From: Streptomyces sp. CB02261
GTDB taxonomy: Bacteria; Actinomycetota; Actinomycetes; Streptomycetales; Streptomycetaceae
Assembly (NCBI RefSeq): GCF_001905665.1
Contig: NZ_LIVX01000002.1
Coordinates: 321,420 to 385,419 of the forward strand
Direction of reading: 5' to 3'
DNA: 64,000 nucleotides
Of the stretch, positions 16,112 to 25,322 are shown piece after piece; positions within the stretch are counted from its first letter, which is position 1; each line of letters opens with the position of its first letter. The notes below the pieces were generated by a model. The model worked only from the letters and a program-made list of their open reading frames with translations. It was not told the DNA's origin and made no database searches. The position numbers and the translations under genes are program-made.

Positions 16112-18280
16112 ATGACCTTGTCTCGACAGCAGTCGGCCACACCCTCGGCCGGGCTCTCCTTCCCCCGCCGGTACGCCCGGACCCAGCGGTTCACCCTGGG
16201 GGTCCCGCGCGGCTTCTCGGTCTCCCCGGACGGGGAACGCGTCGTGTTCGTCAGATCCGCCTCGGGCACGGATCGTTCGCACCGGCTCTGGGTCCTGGAC
16301 GTCCCCCGGGACGGCGGGGCGCCCGCGGAGCGGGTGGCGGCCGACCCGGAGGTGCTGCTCGCGGGGGCGGAGGAGGAGCTGTCGCCGCAGGAGCGGGCGC
16401 GCCGGGAGCGGAGCCGTGAGGGCTCGGCGGGGGTGGTGGCCTACGCGGTGGACGGGGCGGTGGAGTTGGCGGCGTTCGCCCTGTCGGGGCGGCTGTTCAC
16501 GGCGGAGTTGCGGGCGGGGACGGCGCGGGAGCTGCCCGTGCCGGGACCGGTGATCGACCCGCGACCCTCCCCGGACGGGCGGCTCGTGGCGTACGTGGCG
16601 GAAGGCGCGCTGCGGGTGGTGGGCGCGGACGGCGCGGGCGACCGGGAACTGGCCGTTCCCGAGGACGCGCACGTCACCTACGGAATGGCCGAATTCATCG
16701 CCTCGGAGGAGATGTCCCGGGAGCGGGGTTTCTGGTGGGCGCCCGGCTCGGACCGGCTGCTCGTCGCGCGGGTGGACGACCGGGCGGTACGGCGCTGGTG
16801 GATCGCCGACCCCGCGCACCCGGACCGGGAGCCGCAGCCGGTGGCGTACCCGGCGGCGGGCACGGCCAACGCGGAGGTCCGGCTGTTCGTCATGGGCCTC
16901 GACGGGGCGCGTACGGAGGTCCGGTGGGACCGCGAGCGGTACCCGTACCTGGCGCGGGTGCACTGGTCGGCCGCCGGGGCTCCGCTGCTCCTCGTCCAGG
17001 CCCGGGACCAGCGCGCGCAGCTGTTCCTCGCGGTGGACCCGGAGTCCGGGGAGACGACGACGGTGCGTGAGGAGCGGGACCCGGTGTGGCTGGAGCTGCT
17101 GCCGGGGGTGCCGGCGTGGACCCCGGACGGGCGTCTGGTGCGCGTCACGGACGAGAGCGGGGCCCGCGCCCTGGCCGTCGGGGACGAGACGCTCACCGAC
17201 GGGGGGCTGCACGTCCGCGCGGTGCTCGACATCGGGGCCGACGACGTCCTGGTGTCGGCGTCGGCGGGTGCGGGGGCGGCCGCCCCGGAGACCGGTGAGG
17301 TGCATGTGTACCGGGTGTCCGGCGCGGGCGCCGAGCGGCTGTCCGAGGGGGTCGGGACGCACGGGGCGGTGCGCTGCGGGGCGGTGACCGTGCTCGTGTC
17401 GGCGCGGCCCGACGCGCCGGGGAGCGTGGCGCGGGTGCTGCGGGACGGCGAGCGGGTCGCGGTGGTGGCCTCGTACGCGCAGGAGCCGGGGATCGGCGTC
17501 CGGGTGCGGCTGACGGAGGCGGGGGCCCGGCGGATCCCCTGCGCGGTGCTGCTGCCCGCCGGGTACGAGGAGGGCGACGGGCCGCTGCCGGTCCTGATGG
17601 ATCCGTACGGCGGTCCGCACGGCCCCCGGGTGGTCGCCGCCCACAACCCGCATCTGACCTCCCAGTGGTTCGCCGACCAGGGTTTCGCGGTGGTCGTGGC
17701 GGACGGGCGGGGCACCCCGGGCCGCTCCCCCGCCTGGGAGAAGGCGATCGCGCGGGACTTCTCGCCGACCCTTGACGACCAGGTGGACGCGCTCCAGGGG
17801 CTCGCCGGGCGCTTCCCGCTCGATCTGGGGCGGGTGGCGGTCCGGGGCTGGTCGTTCGGCGGGTATCTGGCGGCGCGGGCGGTGCTCCGGCGGCCGGACG
17901 TGTTCCACGCGGCGGTCGTCGGCGCGCCGGTGACGGACTGGCGGCTGTACGACACCCACTACACGGAGCGGTACCTGGGCACCCCGCAGGACGATCCTGA
18001 GGTGTACGCGGCGCAGTCGCTGCTGACCGACGACGGTCTGTCGGCCCCGGAGGTCCCGGTGCGGCCGATGATGATCGTCCATGGTCTGGCGGACGACAAC
18101 GTGGTGGTCGCGCACGCGCTGCGGCTCTCCTCGGCGCTGCTCGCGGCGGGCCGGCCGCACGAGGTGCTGCCGCTGTCCGGGGTCACCCACATGACGCCGC
18201 AGGAGCAGGTGGCGGAGAACCTGCTCCTGCTTCAGGTGGACTTCCTGCGGCGCTCCCTGGGGCTGTCGGAGGGGAGCTGA
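16112..18280 (+). CDS. S9 family prolyl oligopeptidase / dipeptidyl peptidase IV-like
   Basis: 722 residues: an N-terminal beta-propeller (about 30-480) with WD-like SPDGRLV repeats, then an alpha/beta-hydrolase domain. The nucleophile lies in GWSFGGYLA (serine near 581), the acid in GLADDNV (near 660) and the histidine in SGVTHM (near 692). The EFIASEEMSRERGFWWAPGSDRL segment resembles the DPP-IV EE-helix that binds the substrate N-terminus. No signal peptide, so probably cytoplasmic. Start ATG 16112 is chosen over an upstream in-frame ATG because a -10-like TAGTTT ends 7 nt before it. Confidence 0.93.
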   Translation: MTLSRQQSATPSAGLSFPRRYARTQRFTLGVPRGFSVSPDGERVVFVRSASGTDRSHRLWVLDVPRDGGAPAERVAADPEVLLAGAEEELSPQERARRERSREGSAGVVAYAVDGAVELAAFALSGRLFTAELRAGTARELPVPGPVIDPRPSPDGRLVAYVAEGALRVVGADGAGDRELAVPEDAHVTYGMAEFIASEEMSRERGFWWAPGSDRLLVARVDDRAVRRWWIADPAHPDREPQPVAYPAAGTANAEVRLFVMGLDGARTEVRWDRERYPYLARVHWSAAGAPLLLVQARDQRAQLFLAVDPESGETTTVREERDPVWLELLPGVPAWTPDGRLVRVTDESGARALAVGDETLTDGGLHVRAVLDIGADDVLVSASAGAGAAAPETGEVHVYRVSGAGAERLSEGVGTHGAVRCGAVTVLVSARPDAPGSVARVLRDGERVAVVASYAQEPGIGVRVRLTEAGARRIPCAVLLPAGYEEGDGPLPVLMDPYGGPHGPRVVAAHNPHLTSQWFADQGFAVVVADGRGTPGRSPAWEKAIARDFSPTLDDQVDALQGLAGRFPLDLGRVAVRGWSFGGYLAARAVLRRPDVFHAAVVGAPVTDWRLYDTHYTERYLGTPQDDPEVYAAQSLLTDDGLSAPEVPVRPMMIVHGLADDNVVVAHALRLSSALLAAGRPHEVLPLSGVTHMTPQEQVAENLLLLQVDFLRRSLGLSEGS

Positions 18281-18281
18281 G

Positions 18282-19244
18282 TCACCAGCCGGGCGGCGGC
18301 GGGTAGGGCGGGGCCGGGGGCGGCATCCTCGCCGGCGGGTAGGGGCCGGGTGCGGTGGCGGGGGCGCCGCGCCCGGCCAGGAGGGCGAGGACGGCGACTC
18401 CGGCGAGCAGCCCGGTGTAGGCGCTGAGGATGTCCAGCCGGGCGGCGGCCGGGATGTCCCCGAAGTCGCCGACGAGTTCGTAGCGGGCGGTCCGGGCGAC
18501 CTCGGCGAGGCCGCCGGCCGCGAGGAACACTCCGGCGAGCAGCCCGAAGGCCCGACTGTGGCGGGCCCGTGCGAAGGCGGAGACGGCGGCCGTCCCGTAC
18601 AGGGTGACGAGGACGAGGGAGAGCCAGCCGGGCGGGGGCGCGAGGGCCGCCTTGATGACGGACCGGCCGCCGGTGAACCGGTCGATGGTGATCTCCAGGG
18701 GCAGTTCGGTGGCCCAGTACGCCTCCCACAGGACCGCGACGAGCGCGGAGACGGCGAGGAGGACCCCGGCGGCGACGGCGGGGCCGGTGCGGGGGCGGGT
18801 GGGCGGCTGCTCGTGCGGGGCGGTCACGCGGCGGCGGCCCGCTGCGGCGGTCACGACGAGTCCGGCGGCGAGGGCCAGTTCGAGGAGTGCGGTGACGAGG
18901 GCGCCGCTTCCGGGTGCCCAGAGGCCGGGCAGCCGCAGCGCGAGGGTGGCGGCGCCGGTCGCGGCGAGCGCGGAGGCCGCGTGGCGGGAGCGGAGGGCGG
19001 CGACGGCGGTGGCGGCGGACGCGGCGAGGAGCACCGGGTCGACGAGGGAGGTGGCGGACCGCCCCCGGATGAGGAAGTGGTGGTCCCCCGCCCAGTACCA
19101 GGCGAGGTCGGCGGGCGAGCCGAGCGCGGCCAGGTCCTTGAGGATCCACACGGCGGCGATGAGGGCGAGCGCGGCGCAGAGCGCGGCGCCCGTGAGACGT
19201 GCCGGTCGTGTCACAGTCACGGTCCCGATACTCTCGGTCGCCAT
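18282..19244 (-). CDS. Multi-pass membrane protein
   Basis: 320 residues from ATG 19244 (a TTG four codons upstream is possible; neither has an RBS). Seven or more hydrophobic helices are visible, e.g. LTGAALCAALALIAAVWIL, ALVTALLELALAAGLVV, VAAGVLLAVSALVAVLW, SLVLVTLYGTAAVSAFA, AFGLLAGVFLAAGGLAEV and AYTGLLAGVAVLALLA. The tail is proline-rich (YPPARMPPPAPPYPPPPGW). No recognised domain. It ends 1 bp from the convergent S9 peptidase gene (18280/18282), so the transcripts must overlap. Confidence 0.75.
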   Translation of the reverse strand: MATESIGTVTVTRPARLTGAALCAALALIAAVWILKDLAALGSPADLAWYWAGDHHFLIRGRSATSLVDPVLLAASAATAVAALRSRHAASALAATGAATLALRLPGLWAPGSGALVTALLELALAAGLVVTAAAGRRRVTAPHEQPPTRPRTGPAVAAGVLLAVSALVAVLWEAYWATELPLEITIDRFTGGRSVIKAALAPPPGWLSLVLVTLYGTAAVSAFARARHSRAFGLLAGVFLAAGGLAEVARTARYELVGDFGDIPAAARLDILSAYTGLLAGVAVLALLAGRGAPATAPGPYPPARMPPPAPPYPPPPGW

Positions 19245-19390
19245 CCGCCGGGACAAGTGGTTCGGGGGAACCCGCGGGTGGGGCCAGGGACGCTTCCGCG
19301 CCCCTGGCCGTCACGGCACCCGCACGGCCGTACGCTGTCGAGTCTGCCGTGTCCGTATATCGGTGCCGCTACCGTCGAGTTGCCTGGGCG

Positions 19391-20479
19391 TTAAGGCGCT
19401 TCGGGTTTCCGCAGGGGGTCCTGCGGAGGGGCGTCGGGCCCGTGCGTGCCGTGCTCCGGAGGGACCACCTGCTTCTCCTCGGCGAAGTGGCAGGCCGAGT
19501 CGTGCTTCGCCGGGCTGTCCGTGAGGCGGAAGACCGCGGGGACCGCCAGTTCCGGGACCTCGAGGGCGCAGCGTTCCTGGGCCTTCCAGCAGCGGGTGCG
19601 GAAGCGGCAGCCGGAGGGGATGTTCGCCGGGGAGGGGACGTCGCCGGTGAGGATGATGCGCTCGCGGTGGGCGCGCGCCTCGGGGTCGGGGACGGGGACC
19701 GCGGAGAGCAGCGCCTGGGTGTAGGGGTGGGTGGGGTGGTCGTAGATCTGGGCGTCGGTGCCGATCTCGACGATCCGGCCGAGGTACATGACGCCGACGC
19801 GGTCGGAGATGTGCCGGACGATCGACAGGTCGTGGGCGATGAAGACGTACGCCAGGGAGAACTCGGTCTGGAGGTTCTCCAGCAGGTTGACGACCTGGGC
19901 CTGGACGGAGACGTCGAGGGCGGAGACCGGTTCGTCGGCGACGATGATCTCGGGCTGGAGGGCGAGGCCGCGGGCGATGCCGATGCGCTGGCGCTGGCCG
20001 CCGGAGAACTGGTGCGGGTACCGGTTGATGTACTCGGGGTTGAGGCCGACGACGTCGAGGAGGTCCTGGACCTTCTGCCGCCGGTTGCCCTTGGGGGCGA
20101 CCTCGGGGTGGATCTCGTACGGCTCGCCGATGATGTCGCCGACCGTCATGCGGGGGTTGAGCGAGGTGTAGGGGTCCTGGAACACCATCTGGATGTTGCG
20201 CCGGACGGCCTTCAGGGCGCGCGGGGAGAGGGTGGTGATGTCGTCGCCCTTGTAGCGGATCGTCCCTGCCGTCGGGCGTTCGAGGTTGACCAGCATCTTC
20301 GCGACGGTGGACTTGCCGCAGCCGGATTCGCCGACGATGCCGAGGGTCTCCCCCGCGGCGAGGTCGAAGTCGACCCCGTCGACCGCCCGGACGGCGCCGA
20401 TGTGCTTCTTGAAGAGGATGCCCCGGGTGAGCGGGTAGTGCTTGTGGAGGCCCCGGACTTCGAGAATCGCCTCAGCCAT
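19391..20479 (-). CDS. Oligopeptide/dipeptide ABC transporter ATP-binding protein (OppF/DppF type), operon 1
   Basis: 362 residues. Walker [10 protein letters not shown] (50-58), Q-loop [14 protein letters not shown], signature [17 protein letters not shown], Walker [16 protein letters not shown], and switch histidine in AHDLS. The C-terminal oligo_HPY segment ([26 protein letters not shown]) carries three cysteines ([17 protein letters not shown]), the ligands of a [4Fe-4S]-like or structural site seen in this subfamily. Last gene of a five-gene operon; the ATG overlaps the preceding ATPase gene by 8 nt. Closely related to the gene at 25323-26432. Confidence 0.93.
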   Translation of the reverse strand: MAEAILEVRGLHKHYPLTRGILFKKHIGAVRAVDGVDFDLAAGETLGIVGESGCGKSTVAKMLVNLERPTAGTIRYKGDDITTLSPRALKAVRRNIQMVFQDPYTSLNPRMTVGDIIGEPYEIHPEVAPKGNRRQKVQDLLDVVGLNPEYINRYPHQFSGGQRQRIGIARGLALQPEIIVADEPVSALDVSVQAQVVNLLENLQTEFSLAYVFIAHDLSIVRHISDRVGVMYLGRIVEIGTDAQIYDHPTHPYTQALLSAVPVPDPEARAHRERIILTGDVPSPANIPSGCRFRTRCWKAQERCALEVPELAVPAVFRLTDSPAKHDSACHFAEEKQVVPPEHGTHGPDAPPQDPLRKPEAP

Positions 20480-21455
20480 GGAGGCACTCCTTCCAGAAGT
20501 GGCAGGCGCTGGCGCGCGGCACCGGGGACTCGGTCACCTCGTACAGCGGGGGTACGTCGGTCCGGCAGCGGTCCCTGGCGAGGGGGCAGCGGGGGTTGAA
20601 GGCGCAGCCGGGCGGGATGTTCAGCAGGTTGGGCGGCAGGCCCTTGATGGCGTACAGCTCCTGGCCCTTCTGGTCCAGGCGCGGGATCGATTCGAGGAGG
20701 CCCTTGGTGTAGGGGTGGGCGGGGGCCTTGTAGATCTCGTGGACGGGGGCGTGTTCGACGATCCGTCCTGCGTACATGACGGCGATCTTGTCCGCGACGT
20801 CGGCGACGACGCCGAGGTCGTGGGTGATGAGGATGAGGCCCATGTTGAGTTCGCGCCGGAGCTCGGCGAGGAGGTCCATGACCTGGGCCTGGACGGTGAC
20901 GTCGAGGGCGGTGGTGGGCTCGTCGGCGATGATCAGTTCGGGTTCGAGGGCGAGCGCCATGGCGATCATGATGCGCTGGCGCATGCCGCCGGAGAACTGG
21001 TGCGGGTACTGGCCGACGCGTTCCTTGGCGGCGGGGATGCGGACCCGGTCCATGAGCTCGACGGCCTTGGCCTTGGAGTCCTTGCGCGACATGCCCTGGT
21101 GGACCTGGAACATCTCGCCGAGCTGGTCGCCGACGCTGAGGACGGGGTTGAGGGAGGAGAGGGCGTCCTGGAAGACCATCGCCATCTTGGCGCCGCGGAT
21201 CTTGCGCCGCTCCTCCTCCTTGAGCTTCAGGAGGTCCTGGCCCTGGAAGAGGATCTCGCCGTGGGTGATCTTCCCCGGCGGGATGTCGAGGATGCCCATG
21301 ACGGCCTGGGCGGTGACGGACTTGCCGGAGCCGGACTCGCCGAGGACGGCGAGGGTCTCGCCGGCGTCGACGGAGTAGTCGACGCCGTTGACCGCCTTGG
21401 CGACGCCGTCGCGGGTGTGGAACTCCACGTGCAGGTCGCGCACTTCGAGCAGCAT
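20472..21455 (-). CDS. Oligopeptide/dipeptide ABC transporter ATP-binding protein (OppD/DppD type), operon 1
   Basis: 327 residues. Walker A GESGSGKSV (39-47), signature FSGGMRQRIMIAMALAL, Walker B ELIIADEPTTALDVT, switch histidine in THDLGVVADVADK, and an oligo_HPY C-terminus with the cysteines of CAFNPRCPLARDRC. It pairs with the OppF-type ATPase to drive import. It starts 6 bp after the permease stop and overlaps the next gene by 8 nt. Confidence 0.93.
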   Translation of the reverse strand: MLLEVRDLHVEFHTRDGVAKAVNGVDYSVDAGETLAVLGESGSGKSVTAQAVMGILDIPPGKITHGEILFQGQDLLKLKEEERRKIRGAKMAMVFQDALSSLNPVLSVGDQLGEMFQVHQGMSRKDSKAKAVELMDRVRIPAAKERVGQYPHQFSGGMRQRIMIAMALALEPELIIADEPTTALDVTVQAQVMDLLAELRRELNMGLILITHDLGVVADVADKIAVMYAGRIVEHAPVHEIYKAPAHPYTKGLLESIPRLDQKGQELYAIKGLPPNLLNIPPGCAFNPRCPLARDRCRTDVPPLYEVTESPVPRASACHFWKECLHG

Positions 21456-21461
21456 GGGTCC

Positions 21462-22448
21462 CTACCTCAGCTTCGGGTCGAGGGCGTCGCGGACGGCGTC
21501 GCCGAGCATGATGAAGGCGAGCACGGTGATGGCGAGCGCGCCGGAGGGCCAGAGCAGCATGTGCGGCGCGTTGCGCACGTAGGCGGCGGCCGAGGAGATG
21601 TCGATGCCCCAGGAGACGGTGGGGGGCTTGAGGCCGACGCCGAGGAAGGACAGCGTGGCTTCGAGCGAGATGTACGTGCCGAGGGCGATGGTCGCGACGA
21701 CGATGACGGGCGCGAGGGCGTTGGGCGAGATGTGGCGGAGCAGCATCCGCGAGTTGGAGGCGCCGAGCGCGCGGGCGGCCTGGACGTAGTCGTTCTGTTT
21801 GACGGTGATGACGGAGCCGCGGGCGATGCGGGAGATCTGCGGCCAGCCGAGGAGCACCATGAAGCCGATGACGGGCCAGACGCTGTTGCTGCTGACGACG
21901 GACAGCAGGACGAGGCCGCCGAGGATGACGGGGATCGCGAAGAAGACGTCGGTGATGCGGGAGAGGAAGCCGTCCCAGGCTCCGCCGTAGAAGCCGGCGA
22001 GGCCGCCGAGGACGGAGCCGAGGAGGGTGACGCCGAGGGTGGCGAAGAGGCCGACCTGGACGGAGGCCCTGGCTCCGTAGACGGTGCGGGTGTAGACGTC
22101 GCAGCCCTGGCCGTTGAAGCCGAAGGGGTGGCCGGGCTGGGAGCCTTCCTGGGCCTTGGAGAGGTCGCAGTCGAGGGGGTTGCCGCTGGCGATGAGCTGC
22201 GGCCAGATGGCGATGACCACCAGGAAGAGGATGATCAGGCCGGAGATGATGAAGACCGGGTTGCGGCGCAGGTCGTGCCAGGCGTCGGACCAGAGGGAGC
22301 GGGGCTTTTTGTCGGCGCCGGTGCCCTGGGGGCCGCCCGGTGTCTTCTCCAGCGTCTCGCCCTCGTCCATCGCGAGGTCGGTTCCGCCGCCGGCACCGGT
22401 GTGGTTGATCGCGCGGCCGTCGTCGAACGGCTGAGGCTGCTCAGGCAT
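21462..22448 (-). CDS. Oligopeptide/dipeptide ABC transporter permease (OppC/DppC type), operon 1
   Basis: 328 residues. A polar N-terminal tail of about 65 residues precedes the first helix (PVFIISGLIILFLVVIAIWP). The permease core has the EAA-type coupling loop ARALGASNSRMLLRHISPNALAPVIV and ends LGDAVRDALDPKLR as usual for DppC. ATG 22448 overlaps the stop of the upstream permease gene by 8 nt (ATGCCTGA), the same arrangement as in operon 2. A six-codon upstream extension is possible but lacks an RBS. Confidence 0.92.
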   Translation of the reverse strand: MPEQPQPFDDGRAINHTGAGGGTDLAMDEGETLEKTPGGPQGTGADKKPRSLWSDAWHDLRRNPVFIISGLIILFLVVIAIWPQLIASGNPLDCDLSKAQEGSQPGHPFGFNGQGCDVYTRTVYGARASVQVGLFATLGVTLLGSVLGGLAGFYGGAWDGFLSRITDVFFAIPVILGGLVLLSVVSSNSVWPVIGFMVLLGWPQISRIARGSVITVKQNDYVQAARALGASNSRMLLRHISPNALAPVIVVATIALGTYISLEATLSFLGVGLKPPTVSWGIDISSAAAYVRNAPHMLLWPSGALAITVLAFIMLGDAVRDALDPKLR

Positions 22449-23364
22449 AGCGGATCCTCGGGTCAAGGACGGCGTACAGGAGGTCGACGAGCAGGTTCGC
22501 CACCAGGAAGACGAGGACGAGGACGGTCACGAAACCGACCACGGTCTGCGTGTTCTGGCGCAGGATGCCCTGGTAGAGCTGGTAGCCGACGCCGTGGATG
22601 TTGAAGATCCGTTCGGTGACGATGGCGCCGCCCATGAGCGCGCCGATGTCGGTGCCGATGAAGGTCACCACGGGGATGAGGCTGTTGCGCAGCAGGTGGC
22701 GGGAGATGACACGGCGGCGGGGCAGGCCCTTGGCGACGGCGGTGCGGACGTAGTCGGCGCGCTTGTTCTCGGCGATGGAGGTCCGGGTGAGCCGGGTGAC
22801 GTAGGCGAGGGAGACCGAGGCGAGGACGAGTCCGGGCACGATGAGCTCGCCGAAGGTGGCGTCGGTGGAGACGGCTGGTTTGATCCAGCCCCACTCGACG
22901 CCGAGGAGGAGCTGGAGCAGCAGACCGGTGACGAAGGTCGGGACGGAGATGACGACCAGGGTCAGCAGCAGCACGGTGGTGTCGACGGGGCGGCCGCGCT
23001 TGAGGCCGGTGATGACGCCGAGGGTGATGCCGATGACGATCTCGAAGAGGATCGCGACGATGGTGAGGCGGATGGTGACCGGGAACGCGTTCGCCATCAG
23101 CTCGGTGACCTCCTGGCCGTTGAAGGCCGTGCCGAAGTCGCCGGTGAAGACGTTGCCCATGTAGGTCAGGTATTGCTGCCAGACGGGCTTGTCGAGGCCG
23201 AACTCCTTCTCGAGCTGGGCGGCGGTCGCCGGGTCGCACTGGCGGTCGCCGCACAGTCCGGCGATGGGATCGCCCATCACGTTCACCATCAGGAAGATCA
23301 GCAGCGTGGCGCCGAAGAAGACCGGGATCATCTGCAGCAGTCGCCGGATCACATATCGACCCAT
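22441..23364 (-). CDS. Oligopeptide/dipeptide ABC transporter permease (OppB/DppB type), operon 1
   Basis: 307 residues, six helices. Starts MGRYVIRRLLQMIPVFFGATLLIF and ends DLLYAVLDPRIRYA, both diagnostic of DppB. The coupling loop is VRTAVAKGLPRRRVISRHLLRNSLIPV. The first periplasmic loop contains two cysteines (GLCGDRQCD) absent from the paralogue in operon 2, possibly a disulfide. Separated from the binding-protein gene by 141 bp that hold a strong hairpin. Confidence 0.93.
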   Translation of the reverse strand: MGRYVIRRLLQMIPVFFGATLLIFLMVNVMGDPIAGLCGDRQCDPATAAQLEKEFGLDKPVWQQYLTYMGNVFTGDFGTAFNGQEVTELMANAFPVTIRLTIVAILFEIVIGITLGVITGLKRGRPVDTTVLLLTLVVISVPTFVTGLLLQLLLGVEWGWIKPAVSTDATFGELIVPGLVLASVSLAYVTRLTRTSIAENKRADYVRTAVAKGLPRRRVISRHLLRNSLIPVVTFIGTDIGALMGGAIVTERIFNIHGVGYQLYQGILRQNTQTVVGFVTVLVLVFLVANLLVDLLYAVLDPRIRYA

Positions 23365-23443
23365 GGGGGGCTCCGGGGGGAAGGGTTGGCTCCGGGGGCG
23401 GGCCGGCTCAGGGGGGCGGGCCCGCCCCGTCGGAGGTGCGGGA

Positions 23444-23489
23444 AGGCGTACGGCCCGGCGCGGGGCTCCGCGGGCCGGGCCGTACGCCT
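23444..23489 (-). promoter_or_regulatory. Intercistronic hairpin after the operon 1 binding-protein gene
   Basis: 16-bp perfect stem (23444-23459 with 23474-23489) around a 14-nt loop, 17 nt after the binding-protein stop. Probably protects the upstream mRNA or causes partial termination. Confidence 0.6.
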
Positions 23490-23505
23490 CCGACCTGCTA
23501 CGACG

Positions 23506-25131
23506 TCAGTTGACCTTGATCTGGTCGTAGACCGGGACGCTGAAGGGGTTCAGGGACACGTTGCTGACGCGCTCCGAGTAGCCGGCGCTGCCGTTCTGGT
23601 ACCAGAGCGGGATGGCGCCCATGTCGTCACGCAGGACGCCCTCGGCCTGCTGGAAGAGCCCGACCGCCTTCGCGGTGTCCGGTTCGGCGTTGGCCTGGTC
23701 GACCAGCTTGTCGAACTCGGGGTCGGTGTACTTGCCGTCGTTGGACGAGGCGTTGGTGTAGTACAGCGGCTGGAGGAAGTTCTGGATGAGCGGGTAGTCC
23801 ATCTGCCAGCCGGCACGGAAGGGGCCGGTGAGCTTCTGCGTGGTGACCTGGTTGCGGTAGTCGGCGAAGGTGCCGATCGGGTTGCCGACGCAGGCGCGGT
23901 CGTTGCCGAGGGCACGGTTGATGGAGTTGCAGACCGCGTCGACCCATTCCTTGTGGGAGCCGGTGTCGGCGTTGTACGAGATCCGCATGGTGCCGCCGGG
24001 GATGCCGCCGCCCTCGGCGACGAGCTTCTTCGCCTCGGCCGCGTCGTACTTGCAGAAGTCGCCGCAGACGTCCTTGAAGCCGCCGTCCTCGCCGAGGACC
24101 GGGGAGGTCCAGTCGACGGCGGGGGTCCGGGTCTTCTGGAAGATCGTCTCGGTGATCTGGTCGCGGTCGATGGCCATGGAGAGGCCCTGGCGGAGCTTCT
24201 CCTGTCCCGGCTTGTTCCATGCCGGGTCGTAGAAGGGGAAGGACAGGGTCTGGATGATGCCGGCGGGGACGTTGATGTACCGGTCGCCGAGGTCGGCCTC
24301 GACGTTCTTGAGCTGGGAGGCGGGGACGTCGTCGACGAGGTCGAGGTTGCCGGCCGTCAGGTCGGTGTAGGCGGTGTTGTTGTCGGTGTAGACCTTGAGG
24401 GTCACGCCGCCGTTCTGCGCCTTGTCGGTGCCCGGGTAGCCGTCCCAGCGCTTGAGGGCCATCTGGGAGCCCTTGGAGTACGAGTCGACGGTGTACGGGC
24501 CGTTGCCGACGGGCTTCGAGAGCCAGGCGGCGTGGTCGCTGAAGAAGGACTGGGGAAGCGGCGCGAAGGCGGGGTAGCCGAGGGTGACGGGCCAGGTGGA
24601 GAACTTCTGGGTGAGCTTCACCGTGAAGGTCTGGGGGCCGGTGACCTTGAGGCCGGACATGGTCTCGGCGGTCGGCTCGCCCTTCTCGGGGTGGACCTGG
24701 TCGTAGCCCTGGATCTGGCCGAAGAAGTAGGCGTTCTTCTGGTTGTTCTTCAGATGGGCGCCGTAGTTCCAGGCGTCGACGAAGGACTTGGCGGTGACCT
24801 TCTCGCCGTTGGAGAAGGTCCAGCCGTCCTTGACCGTGATGGTGAAGTTGGTCGAGTCGGTGGTGTCGATCTTCTCGGCGAGCATGTCCTTGGCCTCGCC
24901 GGTCTTCGGGTCGTACTGCTTGAGCCCGCGGAAGATCATGGAGAGGACCTTGCCTCCCTGGACCTCGTTGGTGTTGGCGGGCTCCAGCGGGTTCTGCGGG
25001 TCGCCCCACGAGGAACTCACGATGCCGTCGGCCCCTCCGCCGCCGCTGTCGTCGCCGCCACCGCAGGCGGTCGCCGCGAGGGCGACGGCGGTGGCCAGTG
25101 CGGCCCACTTGGCGTGCGTGGCTCCGCGCAT
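23506..25131 (-). CDS. Peptide-binding lipoprotein (SBP family 5), operon 1
   Basis: 541 residues. Lipoprotein signal MRGATHAKWAALATAVALAATAC with cysteine 23 as lipidation site, then a GGGDDSGGGG linker. Family 5 binding-protein segments are clear: KDGWTFSNGEKVTAKSFVDAWNYG, GNGPYTVDSYSKGSQMALKRWDGY, and RQGLSMAIDRDQI. Cysteines in CGDFCKYD and CNSINRALGNDRAC may form disulfides. First gene of the operon; ATG 25131 is preceded by GGGAGGCA. Two AT-rich palindromes lie just upstream. Ligand: probably a peptide; nickel or other ligands cannot be excluded. Confidence 0.93.
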   Translation of the reverse strand: MRGATHAKWAALATAVALAATACGGGDDSGGGGADGIVSSSWGDPQNPLEPANTNEVQGGKVLSMIFRGLKQYDPKTGEAKDMLAEKIDTTDSTNFTITVKDGWTFSNGEKVTAKSFVDAWNYGAHLKNNQKNAYFFGQIQGYDQVHPEKGEPTAETMSGLKVTGPQTFTVKLTQKFSTWPVTLGYPAFAPLPQSFFSDHAAWLSKPVGNGPYTVDSYSKGSQMALKRWDGYPGTDKAQNGGVTLKVYTDNNTAYTDLTAGNLDLVDDVPASQLKNVEADLGDRYINVPAGIIQTLSFPFYDPAWNKPGQEKLRQGLSMAIDRDQITETIFQKTRTPAVDWTSPVLGEDGGFKDVCGDFCKYDAAEAKKLVAEGGGIPGGTMRISYNADTGSHKEWVDAVCNSINRALGNDRACVGNPIGTFADYRNQVTTQKLTGPFRAGWQMDYPLIQNFLQPLYYTNASSNDGKYTDPEFDKLVDQANAEPDTAKAVGLFQQAEGVLRDDMGAIPLWYQNGSAGYSERVSNVSLNPFSVPVYDQIKVN

Positions 25132-25149
25132 GGAGTGCCTCCCGAATGT

Positions 25150-25187
25150 CCTAAGTATGACTTAGGCCCCAATATCACCTGATATTG
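25150..25187 (-). promoter_or_regulatory. Two adjacent palindromes upstream of operon 1
   Basis: Inverted repeat CCTAAGT-3 nt-ACTTAGG (25150-25166) and CAATATCA-2 nt-TGATATTG (25170-25187). Centres lie about 20 bp apart (two helical turns), 19-56 bp upstream of the binding-protein ATG, in an AT-rich island. Likely operators; the regulator is unknown. Confidence 0.6.
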
Positions 25188-25262
25188 ACGGGGCTGCACT
25201 TTTACTGCGGCCGGACGGACGGGCCCGCCGGCCCCCGGGGAGACGCGCTCGGGGAAGACGGA

Positions 25263-25300
25263 AGGGGCGCCCGTTCCGTAGGTACGGAACGGGCGCCCCT
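25263..25300 (-). terminator. Terminator of operon 2
   Basis: 18-bp perfect stem (25263-25280 with 25283-25300) with a minimal loop, 23 bp after the last gene of operon 2 and before operon 1. Confidence 0.75.
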
Positions 25301-25322
25301 CACGGGTCCTGCGCTCGGCGCG

